Of a stretch of 64,000 bases of DNA, positions 37,401 to 52,400 are shown one piece after another. Both the position numbers and the translations under genes were made by a program. Every line of letters starts with the position of its first letter. The first letter of the stretch is position 1. Below the pieces are notes generated by a model. It worked only from the letters and a program-made list of their open reading frames with translations, ran no database searches and was not told the origin of the DNA. Source of the DNA: Setaria digitata. Taxonomy: Eukaryota > Nematoda > Chromadorea > Rhabditida > Setariidae. The DNA lies in contig RCAB01000100.1 of NCBI GenBank assembly GCA_003640385.1, forward strand, positions 62,001 through 126,000. Reading direction: 5' to 3'.

Positions 37401-40400
37401 ATAAATTATCAATGGAAAAGTCCATTTTTTTTTCTAGTTCCATCAGTCACAAAAATCTTTTCTTTCTCATATGTTGGTTCGCGAAAACTTTTTTTGCATG
37501 CTTTTATGATGTCAAGTTCCCGTGGGAATTTTTTGATATTTTTTGAAAATCATGTTATTTCAGCGAAATATTGGAAGAAGAGGTGAACAAATTGTGTCTG
37601 TACTACGATGCTGAAGGAAACAGTCAGCAGATTCGATTACGACGGTTGTTTCAACTGGCTTTCAATTGTCCATGGAAACTTGTCGAATTGGCTGATAACA
37701 TCTTGAAGGTAAGAATAGGCTTAGCACCAAATAAAATATTTATGGCATCATTCAGAACAGATAATGATAAGTACAGTGCATCATAACTGTTCCACGTTAA
37801 GGTAGTCACAATTCTGTGACAGATTAATACGAAAAGCTTATTTCTTGAGTTATAACTATCAAAGTGTCTCATAGGAACATTGTAATATGATCACGTTATG
37901 GATGCTCTTTAAAATTATAGTCCAACAATGAAAGTGAAATTTATACTTAGAATCTTTGTTATATACTGTAACATTCGAAAACTAGAATCATATCGAAGCT
38001 GTTGGCTCGATTTACACGTTCTCTGTTTTCATGTAAATTGATTTTGGTAGAATCAGCTTCTAAGCCGAATTTACGTAAGATTTTGTGGTTCTCATGCGAC
38101 AATTTACAAATATGTTTTTCTTATTTTGTCGGGCAGCAAAATTTATATAATTAGTGTAATATGAATAATTGGGCAATAAGCTATTTACAAATAAGGAAAA
38201 AATACATAGAGAAGTGATTATATTTATCTTCACTGAAGGTTGGATCCATAATCTTCAGTGGGATTCTTCTTTACCGAAGTTTAGGAGCAGTTAAAAGTGA
38301 AGGCTCCATTTAGTTATAAAGCATCAGTGGAAATTGTTGTGTGCAATTATTTTGAAAACAGTTGTGATTTAAAATGTCATTCATTTTAGAAGTCGAAATT
38401 TCTTTCAATAAGGCGTAAGACTGTGACAGTGAGGATAAGCATTTTACAAAAAACATATAGAGCAAAATACAAAATTGATGATAAATTAAATACAGGCACT
38501 TTCTGTACAGAACAAAAGCTCATTATTAACGGAGATAGCGCGAAATGATAGTTCGATAGTTATATGATGAGATTTTGGACGAATAATCCGTCAGTATTTC
38601 ATAATTCCGTCATACCTTTCCGGGTTTTTTTTGCTATTTATTGATTGGAATTTCCCTCCAAAATCTCCATATAATTGATTTTCCTTTTCCAAAAATGAAT
38701 TTTAAAAAATGTTTGGTGGAGAGTTCTTTCCCGAAAATTTTTCACACTTTAGATAGTAATCGGCTAAGTTATCATTTAATTGTGCTTGATAAAACTAAAA
38801 ACAAATAACAATTGCATTAATATACAAGACAGTAGCTTATTCCTTATCTTGCTAAAAAAATCGAACAGAAGTGGTTGCGTAAAGTTATTTTTTGATTTTA
38901 GACATTTATTTTTGTTGGATTTCGTTAATTTAATAATATCTACTCCCTCCGGAACTTATTATGGCTGCTTAAGTCTTACTATCCATGTTTAAAGGATTTC
39001 TTCTTAAAATTTTTCGAATTCTAATGTATGAATATTAAAAGAAGTCAGCAAATAGATTAAGCGAACACATAAATAATGAAGTTTAAAAAAGCAAACAAAC
39101 AAACTTGACGATTTTCACCTGTTAAGAGAATGAAAATCTTTTCCCGGTCAACCAGCTTGTTTCTAGAAAACCTCGAGAATGACGCATCTCATTAATGAAT
39201 TGTTTGGTACATTGACAACAAATGGTGCATACCATCCCAATCGGATAACCCTTATCAGCCACACAACCATTCATCTGAACAAAGACCTGTTCACATTCTT
39301 CATCTGAAGTACCGTTTTCCTTGTTGATCAGTAAGCTACCATCGTTTGGGTATGGTCCATGGCATGAAATCAAACGACATGTCGGTGCTTTGATCTGGAA
39401 TCTAACATATTGAGGTACTGGACTCAAAAAAAAAACAAAACAAAAAAATTTATTCAAATAATTGTCGACTGACAGTTATTATAACTGGGCAGACTAAATT
39501 AGTGTTAGTGATGATTTACAATCTCTGCAAATTGAATTTTCCAAACGCTCATCGAATTTTTTTGCCATTGCTTCTTAGATATTGTTCGCTATTTACACTT
39601 GCTAAGGTAGGTTGCCAATTTATATTTTGAAGCTAACATAAAGTAACAGTTAAATGAGGTAGTGAATATGTAGTTTTAAGAAATTTTTTGAAAGGAAGTT
39701 CAATTCGTACTTTTGCTGAGAAATTTAAAGTATGTTTTGGAACACAGACACAGCATTATCCCAACTCTTTCATCTTTTGTTTTCTGTAATTTCTCTTCAT
39801 AAAATGTAACCCTCATATAGAGATAAAATATATTGCTGTGACTGCACAAGATGATCCAAAACCAGCTTTTAGAAATTGTATTCAGTCGCTCCATTGCTTG
39901 TTGTGCGGATAGACATTGTTAATATTAAGCATGCTGATTCAAAGCTGACAAGTAAGAATAATATGGAATTAAGACTAATTAGGCTGCATGTTGACTATCG
40001 AAACAAGTGGAAAAATTCGATATTTCTGAATCAAACCTTTTCGAAGTTTGCGCCGCGTAGGTAGTGACGAGCCAAATCGCTGATGGATGTCCATTCCGGC
40101 TCATCTTTGTTCTCTTTGAAGTTATCCGGATGTTGTACCGAACTAACCTGGACCATTAATCTATTGCCATAGATTTTATTACGGTCTGGATTCATTGGCT
40201 TCTTTAAGTCGTCGTCTTCAAACAGTAAAGCACTACTTGCTGGTAACTTTGCAGATGGCGCATAAGCGGTTATGGGTGGATAATCAGGCTCTGAAAGGAA
40301 ATGATGAATTTTTTGCAGTTCGCTTGGAGCTTATTTTATTACTAGATTAAAAATGAACTTTTCTTCCACTTAGGTTTATACCTGGCGAGATGCACAATGA

Positions 40401-43400
40401 AATTGGTCAAGACTCACAATTATCTTCCTTTTTTTTTACTAAAAAGAATCTTGAATATTTTTGCCTATTCCAAAATGTCTCACATCTCCTCCAAATACAG
40501 GAGGAGGTTCATCAAGTTTCAAGATTGAAGCTTCATCTTCATTATTATGTTTTAGATTTTGGGACCCTTAGTTTTCTTTTCAGTTTGTAATCTAGTTCCT
40601 ATACAAAGACATAGTCAAGTTTTCATGAAAATATCCCAATTATTCTTAATCCAAATACAAATAGCTTGACTTGCCACCCCTATTGCTTTGCTAAAGTTAC
40701 ATTACAAAAATGTTACTGATGAAAAAGATTAATGGCTCAGGGGACAGAAAATACTATTTCAATGTTCAATAAATTAAAAACAATCATCATCATCAAGAGC
40801 GCAAAACAATTCATTATTCAACATGTAGCATGAAAGGCACACCGATGTATTTCAGCTTTATGATCAATCTGTTTGTACAAATTAGAAAATTTATCTGTGG
40901 AAATAAGTGCATTGTTAATTGGAACTTTTCTGTCTAATTATAAATAATCTTACTGATCAGTTTTGATCCTCCAGCTACTTGGGCCATAAATAGGAAGAAA
41001 TACTTACCGGCTGGTGGATAGTAGGCAAAATCATTTTTCAAAATAGCACTTTTTGATGAGTGAAATGAGGAAGTGTCAGAAATGACGAATGTTAGCAAAA
41101 ATTTCACAAAAATAAAGGTGATTAGCATAGGTGGATCGAAAGATGACATATTTGCAGCGATGGAATTTTGTTGTACACCGAAGCGTCCTCGAAATAATGC
41201 GGTGAGTCAGATGGGATTGCCTAGGTACTCCCTATTTATAGAATAATTTTAAATTTTTTTTTAAGATGGGGCGGGACCTGTCTCTGATATTGAATGCCAT
41301 TGATGCCCAATTTGGCAAATTCGTTCCTTCTATTCCTTCCATCATTAACCAGCTATTTGTGTTGTCAATTTTTAATTTAAAAATGGAAAAAAAAATGAAA
41401 GGTGAGAGAGAGAAAGCGAAAAAAGACGAAGGATTAGGAAAAAGTAATAGGATAAACATTGAAGAGAAATGTTAGTATGTTGGTGTTTTAAAAAAATTCA
41501 AATTTCCTGGATTTTTCTCTACTAAAAGTGTGAGAAAAACGTGGAAGGAATGAAAAGGAATAACTAATCACTTCAAAAAAAGTACATTCTTTTCAACCAC
41601 TATTAAGTTTTTTTTAAATTTTTCCTGAAAGTAGATATATTTCTTCTCCAAATTAATGATATATGATTCAATTCGCCACCATCAAGTTTTACCCCATCAC
41701 GTGGAGTTTTTCACTTTTTCTTTCTTGGCGTAATAAAGTTATGGGTCCTCAATAATGGTGAAATCAAAAATTGGCTAATAATCTCAAATCTTCCGTAGAG
41801 CATTCAGTTTTAAATTTCATCACTCTTTTACGCTAAAATTTCAATTCATTTCACTCGTGTAAGTTTTAAATTCATTTTTCGACCAATATCTGAAATTGAA
41901 ATTCCTTGTAGTGTGTGGTAGTCCATAGCTTTTCCTCAAATCACTCTAGTGATGCAGTTCTACATATTTTCGTGTATTTTTAAATTTCATGAAATATCTC
42001 CTGTATCCTACTGTAGAGCGAACCTTTTCGCTTAATATTTAGTAGTTACTTCAAATGATAACCATTGCTTTATAACTAAAATTATTCGGAACTCTTGCTT
42101 TTCGTTACATCCTTAAACTAAATGTTTATAAGCTCATAAATTTTGTTCTATCTTTTTCCTTTTTTTTTTTTTGTTTTAAATTGGCCGTTATGTCACCATT
42201 GGGACAAATAAAATTTGCTCATCTCATCTTTTGCTTATCATAATCAATATATTAAGATAAGACTGATGAAATTCCTTCATTGTGCAGTTACAATGAATGC
42301 TATGCACTAAGTGCAAGAAGAATCTCGCAAATAAACGGCTGAGCTAAGAGTTGAAATAATTGATATCATGAAGTGAAAGTTTTTGCAAATTTTCAACATT
42401 TATACGACAACATTGTTATTTTAGCAACAGATTTTTCAGAACGATTGTTTTCATGATGTTCAATTCTCGCATTTGAGAGCATCACTAAAATGTCATCATT
42501 TAGTTGTAATTAAAGTTTTTGCTATACAAATTTTTCTTTTTGTCATCAGTTTTCTCTTTTCTCTCAAGAAATAGCAAATTTTTTTTTTGTGAATTCATAT
42601 TTTTCATGCGTCTGAATTCAAACTTCTCAGTCCTTGCATATTGCTTGAATTTTTACATGAAATTTTAGCGTGAAAAAACCTATTCTAAAATCCTGTCCTA
42701 TTCCTTGAAAGCTCATCATTTTCATGGATCCATTTTCTGTTTTCTTGCGAGATAAGTTCACGAAAAGTTTCTTTTTCAAAGAAGTACCTTTAGCTGACTG
42801 GAATACTTTCGTTTATTATCTTTTCTCTTAGATGTTTTTTTTTTTTCTCTCTCTCTTTAAAGGGACGCGTTTTAAATACGCAAATTTATTTCAGGAGATT
42901 ACAAACAGTCCTCAGAGTTTATTCAAAAGCGTTTTTCCTCTGCAAATTCGCAACATAATTTTTCAGCATATGTTTCGAAGATGCTAAATTTATTTAAATT
43001 TTTTCTTAAAATTTCAAAAATTTCAGGAATTTGCAGCTTTTGTTGAAATGAGAATAGTGGAATTTGTTGGAAATGTGTAAGACATATTTGTGAAACAAAA
43101 AAAAAGAAAAAATGCAGTAAGGAATGTGTATCATGTTGCAAAAAAAGAAATAAAGAACTGAGTTAAACCTGCTTTTGATTAAACCCTGTACTTCTCCTAT
43201 ATTTCGTTACATAATATCGTAAAGAAATAGCCTTGCAGACCTAACTCACTTTATTTATCAACCAGTATATCTAGTCATCAAATTAACGATAAAGGAATTA
43301 TATAAAGTACAAAGTTTGTTATCAAAATAAAAAATCTAAAGTACATTAATTTTAATTTAACTTGATCATTCAATAGTAATAAATTAAAGCAAATATGAAA

Positions 43401-46400
43401 AGATCGTTATTGATGATACGTATAGAAAGAACTTCATTTTCTACTTTTAAACAATTTTTATGTGTCTATAAGTTTCTCTTTTTTTGCTTTCTTTCTTTTT
43501 TTTTTTTAAAAAAAAAGTTGTTCTTTGTTTTTTATTCTTTAATGCTTTTCTTTGAGGGGAAAAAAATTGCAGGGTGAAGTAAAGTTCAAATTTTTAAAAC
43601 TTTCAAATTTTCAAAAAAAGGAGGAGGAGTTACACCAATTTAAGGTTAACTATTAAGTATTAACGATCAGTTGTAAATTGAAATCTATAACTTAACTTTC
43701 GCCATGGATAGTATTTCTAATGGCTCATGCAAGAATATTTACCGTCATCAACTGATTGGTTGGATGACTGGTTGTCTCGATAAGGAATCATTAGAAGTTA
43801 TCTCAAATTCCGGAACATGGAATTCTATCAGGAATTAGTTTTTTTTTCTGCTGATTATTTTGGGTGATAAAAAATGTCGTCAATGTAGAAATATCTGTGT
43901 GTCTCTGTCTGTATGTGTCTGTCTGTGTATGTGATTATCAATTCTTTATCACAGATCGGATAGACAAACTAACTACTTTGTTGTTTTTCTTTTTTTTTAC
44001 GTTTTTACATTTCAAATCATCAGAAAGTTCGTAAAATTGTTACGAAAGTTTTCTTATCTGACATCTTTAAAATAGAGTAAAACACCAGTGACATCGCAGA
44101 TTTGTATTGTGCATTAAGAAGTTCTTTGTATCAATGAGAAATGTGCTCAGCAGAATTTTGAATAAAAGAAATTAAGTGTAAAATAAATACCAATGAATAA
44201 CCATAAAGATCTATAAACAGATTATTACATTATACTTCCAATATTTGATCACGTCGGCTTTACTAATTTTCGAATTCGCATAAGATTAATTTGGTTTGAG
44301 ATGAAGAAAAAGGAAATTCATTGAGTAATTATTTGGAGAATGGAAAGTGTATCCAATTTTATGTGAAAAGTTTGGAATGAAATTTCTAGAATTTACTTTG
44401 TTTAAACAATGAATGGTTTAAAAATAGGTTTATGTGCTTTAGCGTTGCATGTGCTCTGAGTGATGTTGAGAATAGTATAATAAATTAAGACTTCGTTTAA
44501 TATTGTCCTATATCACTTCTTTCATTCAGCTGTTAATTTCTGTTTTGAAAAAATGTCAGCAGCTTTGAGAAAAGGAAGAAAAACAAGTATTCTGCAATAT
44601 TTTTTTTTTTTTTTCAATTTTCCTTGAAGAATTCATCAATTTGTGGCACTGGAATTTAGGAGAATTTGCAAGCATTCTCTGGAATTGAGCCTATATGCAC
44701 CCGTAATTATAAAACAGGTGCCTTGTTTACAGCAAACCATTATTATCGCAGATAATTTGAGGCCTAGTTACCTACAATGTAATTGAAGTGTAATTTTCGC
44801 ATTACGAATAATTTCCAATTCCTACAACGAATTATGTCAATTAACATTCCAATAATATTTGTACTTCCCAATTAATCTTCCATTTGATGAGAAAATTAGT
44901 AGGAGTCTTATGTTAGAAAGATTTTATAAGGTTAAAAATTTATATATTTCCATTTAACTGCAATAAAAAGGAAATGTTAGAAGTTTTCAGTTGAATAATT
45001 TATTAAGTAAATGAAATGATTATAAAACAGTTACTGGTCAAATTTTTTCATAAAACTATATCAGGTAGCAAGAAATTAACTTAACGTTCACATGGAATGA
45101 TTAATATGATAAAAAAGTTTATATTATCATTTTCTCATTCACGATAGCAAAGACTTAAGCATTCAACAGGATCCACATCCCTAAAGATACTTTGGTTGAT
45201 CAGCTCTTGAATATTTCTCAATAGAATAGAACCGATCATTAATTACCCTCATCATCGACCAGACTTTTGTTCTTAGATGCAATTCCTGTCATTAATCAGA
45301 TTCATATTCCCGTTTCTTGATAAACATCGTAAGTATTTAGTACGCTCACACTGCTGTTTAAGGAACGGATTCCTTTGAATCGGTTCAGCCGGAAATGACG
45401 TTGTTTCCGTAAAGCGCCACATTTCCTGTAGTATTTAATTTCCATCTCTTAAGAAATAATTTTAGGATTTACTTAATTTTTATCCCATAGAGGGAAAAGA
45501 AAACAACAACAGCACCAAAAAAAAAGCATTCGCAATAAAATGCTGTCATAACTTTTGACATCTTTCCGTTAAGCTCAATTTTTCACATCAAGCTAACTAC
45601 TTGGTTTATCAAATTTTTCTTCGTTAAGTTCCGAAAAAGTATGGTAAAATATTAATTTCTTTTTAAATTACTGGTAAATGATTTATTTGCATTACTTAGG
45701 CTAGACAAACCGGCTAATTGGATTTTTGGTTTCTTCTTTCAACAATTCTCTTGACTACTATCGGTTTGCTCGGAAATGTCAAGGTCGATTTCTCCAACAA
45801 CTTTTTGAATGTTCCATTACGGGAAATTCCAGTACTGTAACAGTTATTTCATTTCAAAAGCAAATTATGAATTTTTAAAACATTTGAACAAAAACAAAAG
45901 GTTTAGAAAATTTACACTGAGATATCCTCAGATTTTTAGAATATCGGTTCTTGGTGTTATCTAAGTGCAATTTTAACCTATTAAAATTCTCATTTTACCT
46001 GTTGCAGTGATAAATTCCTCCTGTACAAAGACTAGAAATACGTATCTTCTTTTAATCCTTCCTTATTTTATCATCTAAATATTTTAAATTATTATTTTGC
46101 AGTTATCTAACTGTATCTAAGCTTATTTGAGCATTCACCTGACGCTAGTTAATTTGAATTTCATGTACCGATTATTTGATTGTTCAATTTCTCAATTAAT
46201 CGACAAATTTTGAGATGAAAATTCTATTCTAATCTAAGCTGTAGAGACAATGAAACGGAAAGAATGAAGCTAACAAAACAAAAGTATCTTCTCCCTATTG
46301 CCAATGGCTCATAGTTTTCTGAGTTATGTTTCAATATTTCTCATCCTGACAGAGTCATCAACTGAAATTGTCAACTCCGAAGGCTCACCCAATCTAACAC

Positions 46401-49400
46401 TTTATTTATTTCGATTAGCCTCAGTTCTTTCGAAACAAAATGAATAAGTCGTTTCATTTAAAAAAAGAAATGGTTAGTTATATTCTCACTTGTATTGTTA
46501 CTTCCTTTGGACAATATGTAATTAATTTATCATCTGATTGTATTACCATAGGTAGTAGTTGCAGTTGTTTGTTGTTTTTTTCCTTCTCTCATCAAAACTA
46601 CGAAAAAGGTTTGGTTTTTATTGCTTTAGTCATGCGCTTACTTTTCTTTTCAAATGTGTTGTATTGCACTTTCATCATAAAAAAAATTAAAGTTTTATGT
46701 GACTCTCACTGTATCAACATTCCAGAAATTTTTGAACAACTGTTAAGTTCATTGAATCATACTTACTTTTTTCAATTCAGTGATCAAACGAGAAAAGAAA
46801 GACAGAAAATATTGACGGAAAAGTATTCGACCGATCGAATTAAAAGGAATGTGAAAGAGTGGTCGTGTGAATAAGTAAATAAAAATTGTTTCTCGAATAA
46901 TTAATTATGTTTTAAGCAACTAATTTTCGAATGTTGAGTTTTCAGTATTCGAAAATAAAATATTTTTGCTTTCTAAAAACTAAGCATTATTTTATTTTGT
47001 TGCAAATGATTTTGCTCCTAAAAAATAATTTGTTGAACTCTACTTTTATTCGCAATTTTGATTAAATTGTTGGGAAGCGTGTAAAAATTAGAAATGATCT
47101 TAAATAATCAAGAGTAATTATTTCCTTTAAGTTAAGAGAGTGATCAATTGTAATGCATAGTTGAAATGACAATATAACAGTGGTTACAAAAATATCACTG
47201 ATAATATTAGCTTAACAATAGCGTAGAAGTCAGTGTAAATATAAATTTGATGAGCAAAAATTAATATACGGTAGCAATTTTTGTTTACAGGTGATTGTTT
47301 GTTCTAAAAAGTGAATTTGTTGCAAATTATATGGATGTTATAGTAGCTTCCTAAAAATAGCTATCCAAGGAATAGATAAGATATCCGAGAAATACCAGAG
47401 ATATATTACAGTGCAAAGAAGAAGACATCCTCTCAGTGGAATGGAAGAACTATTGGCCATCTGCTAAACATCAGCTGGATTATTTGAGCACCATCGGTGA
47501 TAATACTTATCACTACTGGAAGTATTTACCTATACATGCGCAATCGGTTCGTTGCTTTCCATTTCAAAAAATTTATTTTTCACTAATTTGCTTATCACCA
47601 GGAATTTATTTACTGAGGAATTTCTGTTCAGCTTAAGCAACCAGCGCGTCTTTTATTATGGAAAGCCGAAAATAGACATCCGGAAACGTCAGGCGTATTA
47701 AATGTATACAGAAATTCAACATGGACTGCGCTCGGACGAAGTTGGCTTGCAGTTGCTGTTTTTAATGATGCTGTCGCAGTTATTGAGGTTTCTCTAAAAT
47801 CGGTTTTTATAAAACTCACTATCATTTTAGTCGGTGCAGTGTGTTACTCATCGAATCAAATTGTCGCTGTCACACTGGGGTTAAAAAAATTGTTACTAGC
47901 CCACTGCTTTGTGATTCAAAGAATTACTTTTTTTTTGATAAGAAATGTGGAGTATTATTTTTTTTGACTACTTTTAGTAGTGTAGATTCTGATCTGTTTT
48001 AGATGTAATGATGTTAATGACATCGATGACCTCTCGATCAAAATCTATGCTACTAGAAGCAGGCAAAAAAAAAATCTCATTTTGGTTGACATCGATGACT
48101 TGATAAAGAACGGACTGTTTCCAGCTGATTGTTTTGTCAAGAATATCATATCAGAAGCTGAATAATGTTCAGTTAAGTGAAAATTATGGAGAGGGTAAGA
48201 AGGAATCTTCCAGAGACGAGGGGTGATTGTGTTGAACTTTCCACTGGTGTGGACAGAAGTAAGGGAAGAGGAAGGTAACGAATGCTTGGTACGAGTATTT
48301 GGTCCTGAAAACAGATTTCACATTCGATTTGCAAGTATTGAATACAAGGTATTGTACAATTCACAAGTTCCTTTTGTTCCTTTTCAATCATGTTCCTTAG
48401 AAACGAATTTTTATTGAAAACCGTAAAATGAAATTCGAATTTAAATAAATAAGTGTAAATTTCACAGCATACATATATTTACGCAAATTGTGCACTCATG
48501 CTTAATCAACTTTAAGGCATTTTGAACATGTAATTATGTTGTCTGGGAAAGCTAGAAGCGTTTACATAGTTCTTCTGACAAAGTTTCTTATATTCGTTGA
48601 AAGACTTTCTTCCATTTCCAGATGTCCTGAGAAATCTCGGGACTTCCTTCCTTTTCGCTGTTTTTTTTTTGTGTGTGAATTTAGAGAGAAGATTTTATGA
48701 CAAGTTTTTTCAGTCATAGCATTTTGTGTTTTTCGGATTTTTCTGTTCAAAAGCTTTGAAAAGGTCAAAATTTTAGGTCCCTTTTGATATTTTATATCAT
48801 TTTATAAATTGTTTAGTTTTATATGCATTTGTTCCTTAAATATGCTGTTATGAAACAGTGGGACAGATATAGGACTTCAGAAAACCAGCAAAAGAGTACT
48901 TTCGTTTCCTCAATCAGAAACCTCCTGAAGCATGAGGAAAAGGATTCTAACATCATTTACTGAATCCACAACAGAATCATCTGCAATTCGACAATAATTA
49001 TCATAATCAAATATATGACTAAGTTTCATTTTAAGTACTCAACTTGAGAGCTTGAAATCATTGTATCATTTCATCATTTAAGAGTGTATTTTTGCGTGCT
49101 ATGCGACAATGGCGACACTTCGATGAACGATATAGGAGTAGAAGCAATATTCTGGAACGATGTGCTCCGGAATTACCAGGATGGCGATGTGGTCATTATC
49201 AATTTTCCCCTCATCATCCTATCTTCGGGAATTGTAGTTATGATGGATGCTGGCTATATGGCAAACCTCATGGAAGGTTTCTCTTTTTGCCCTGAACTAA
49301 AGAATGCATTTAATGATTTCAGTGTTCTCATCGATTTCCACCAAAAAATTCTTTTCATCTAATTATTTTCACTTTAAAAAATAGTTCTGCTTATCCTTGG

Positions 49401-52400
49401 TTCCTTTCTGGCATTTTTTTTTTCGAACTTTGAAGTAACTAATAAGATTACAGTTTGCTTACTTTTTTTTTTTTCTTTTTCTGACTTCTTAAAAGTTGTC
49501 GTACTACACCTTTTAGAATCATCATTTAAATTTTTCCGTAATATATAAGTAGTACAGTGATACCATTAGAAATCATATCTTAATGCAGCTTTTTTTTTTT
49601 CACTGTAGGGGATATTTGATATATCCAAATAGGAAGGAATATCATGGACAATTTGCTGATGGACAACTCGAAGGGTATGTCAGTTTTGTTGTTGTTGTAC
49701 TCATCGCTGTATTTTTTTTTTTATTCCTGAATTGTATGGAATTTCCGGTAACTGTGGTACTTTGCAATTAAGAATGATTGCATTTAAATTTCTTCGAATA
49801 ATTTCCCAGAACTTGTTGCTTTTTTGAGCACGAGATTTTTTAAATATTTAATGAAGAAGTTTGTAAAGAATGTTGTTTTTCGGCAATAATGTGTATTTTG
49901 ATTATTATATTATTAATAGATAATATTTCTCTTCTGTTTTAATTAATTAAAACATTTTGCTAATGTAGCTGAAGAGTTTATAGATTTGGAAAAATGTCGA
50001 TACCTAAAGGTGGAAGTTCATATAACACGTATCTGGATGACGGTAAAGAGGAAGGAGAATCAGGAACTGATGTGTATACCGGTTTTTGGCATAATGGTCT
50101 TTTGGATGGACTAGCTCATATTAAGTGAGATTATAGACCTATGTAAAGAGTTTGGGATTTATATACTGTCTGATCGTGGATTTCAAGCCATTTCGTTGTT
50201 AAATCATACCGTTAGTGATATAAGTGAAGTAACAGAGTGGGAATGATTATAGCATAAGATCTTTAATTATTCAGATTTTCAAATGGTGACACGTACGAAG
50301 GTTATATGGAAAAAGGATTGAGGCATGGCTATGGAGTGTTTTATGCATCAAAAGGTAACGACATGGAAGTATACTTCGGTGGTTGGCGTTCTGGAATGCG
50401 TTCAGGATATGGAGTTTCTACATGCAACAGTACTACCCTTCTCTTTTCTGAAATTTCAAATAAAGTTGATATTATTAATACTAATTATGATTATCAGAGG
50501 AACCATGAAAATTTGCAACATTCTCTTGTGTTTTAGAGAATATTTCCCTCTCTCATTTACTTGCTCTAACTGACGTGTAATAGATGCCAGTAAAAGTTAT
50601 AACGTGTCATGAAGTGCTTGTTTCTTAAAAAATCATTCTTTATAAGGGTAGCCGAAATGTTAACGTTGCCACTGTAATGATAATGATTAAGGAGAACGTT
50701 ATCTGGGCATGTGGGCGAATGATTCAAGACACGGTAAAGGTACTTTGATAACAATCGAAGGCTTATATCAAGAGGGACAATTCAGTAATGACCGTTTGGT
50801 GGTTTGTTTTAAATTTTAATAAGTAAATATACTCGTAATGAGACTGGATCTATAACTGAAAGCCGTAGAAAAATTATGATTATCAAAGGAACCATATAAG
50901 GAACCATATACCTGAGGAACCATATACCTGTTAGGTAAGCTGATCCGGGAGGAAAATGAAATTTATTGACCTGTTCTATATGTTTACCTTTATAATTCTT
51001 TCACGGAAGTTAGATAATTCACGTTTATTATTCCAGATTTTCATACAGATAAATCTCGAGCATCTATTACATCTAAAATATAGTTTAAAACTTGGTAGAA
51101 TTTTAGAGTTATTACTCTGTTTGCATTATTTTGCATTCTGATTGCAGCGTGGTCGTCTAATTCTACCTGCTTCGGAGGTTTGTTCTGGAATAGCCTTTGA
51201 AGGTGACTTCGAAAAGACTGGTGTTATTGGAAAGGTAAGTGTAAGAAGAATAAGATGCAGAAGATTCCTGAAATCATCTGAAAATGAAAATTATAGATAA
51301 TAGTCCTATATAAAACGAATGCTTTTCCCTGTTATATGTAAAAGCCTACTAATTTTTGAACATTTTGCAAGTCTTCAAATTAGATTTTATCCTAATGTAA
51401 TTTTAATGTGACAAAATGACCCTTCCAGGGTACACTTCATCTGAATCGGTTTGATCGTATCGAAGGACAGATGACTGGTGACATCATAAATGGTGAACTG
51501 AAAATCTCCAATGCCATTTACTCGAGGCATATACCTGCAGTACTGCCATCTTTTTCGCTAGACAAGTAAATTTTCGATAATTTAAAAATTTTGGACCCTA
51601 ACAGATACTCTGAAATTTAATATTCGTCTTGCAGTGATATTCTACCGGTAACAACTCGATGGCTGGTTGATGCAGAACTAAAGTGGAAAGAACTTTTTCA
51701 AAGTTTCTTAATTTATGATCTTGGTGTTCCAATCCACATCGCAAGTGCTACTGATGTTAGTGAGGTTGCTGATGATGCATGTCGTGTTTCTATATGGAAT
51801 TCGCTTGCATCGAGTATGGTGAAGATTCGTTTAGGAATGAACAAGGAGGGAATTAAGTGTGTCATTTTGAACAATTTCTAGATTCTTAACATTGATAAAT
51901 TAATGATATCACTCTTCCAACAAGCTTAGTATCTGATAACGTTTTTTTCTTTCGTTTGTTTTTTATTTGTCGCATTTGCCAGTTTACATTTAATTTATCA
52001 AACGATATCAGCTCTAAACACAATTTCTTCAGAGTTACATTTGATGAAAATCTCGAGAAAATTCCACAGTACACATTACAGTGGTCCAATAAATATTATG
52101 AAATGGTGGTGCAGTATTGGAACTTGGTACACCTTCATTCAGTTATTTCTAATTTTTACTCTTCTTCTGTTCCGTTTCGTCTCCTCAGATATCCCTAGTG
52201 CTTTTTTTTTTTTAAACAGATGGCTATAATAATTAACTTTATGATTTCTTTTGATCTGTGCTCATTTCATTGTTTCAGGCCCTGAAGCATAAATACCATC
52301 CATTGCGACGGCTGATTTTTGGTTTATTTGAAGTTTTTACTAGTTCTTATGGCGCAATTGGTACTCATCGAGCTGTTTGTGAACAAGCTGTTTGCGAATT

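Noticed and set aside
48003..48165. Open stretch after tgttttag between alsin exons (reads CNDVNDIDDLS...)
   Set aside because: Joining 47787 directly to 48214 gives a natural PH-like strand and keeps phase 0. Including this stretch would also need a 43-base intron and a weak donor, and it adds sequence unlike any PH domain.
49969..49974. In-frame TGA at the start of a MORN exon of alsin
   Set aside because: It appears only if the acceptor at 49968 is used. The next acceptor (gctgaag, exon from 49975) removes it and restores the MORN frame.
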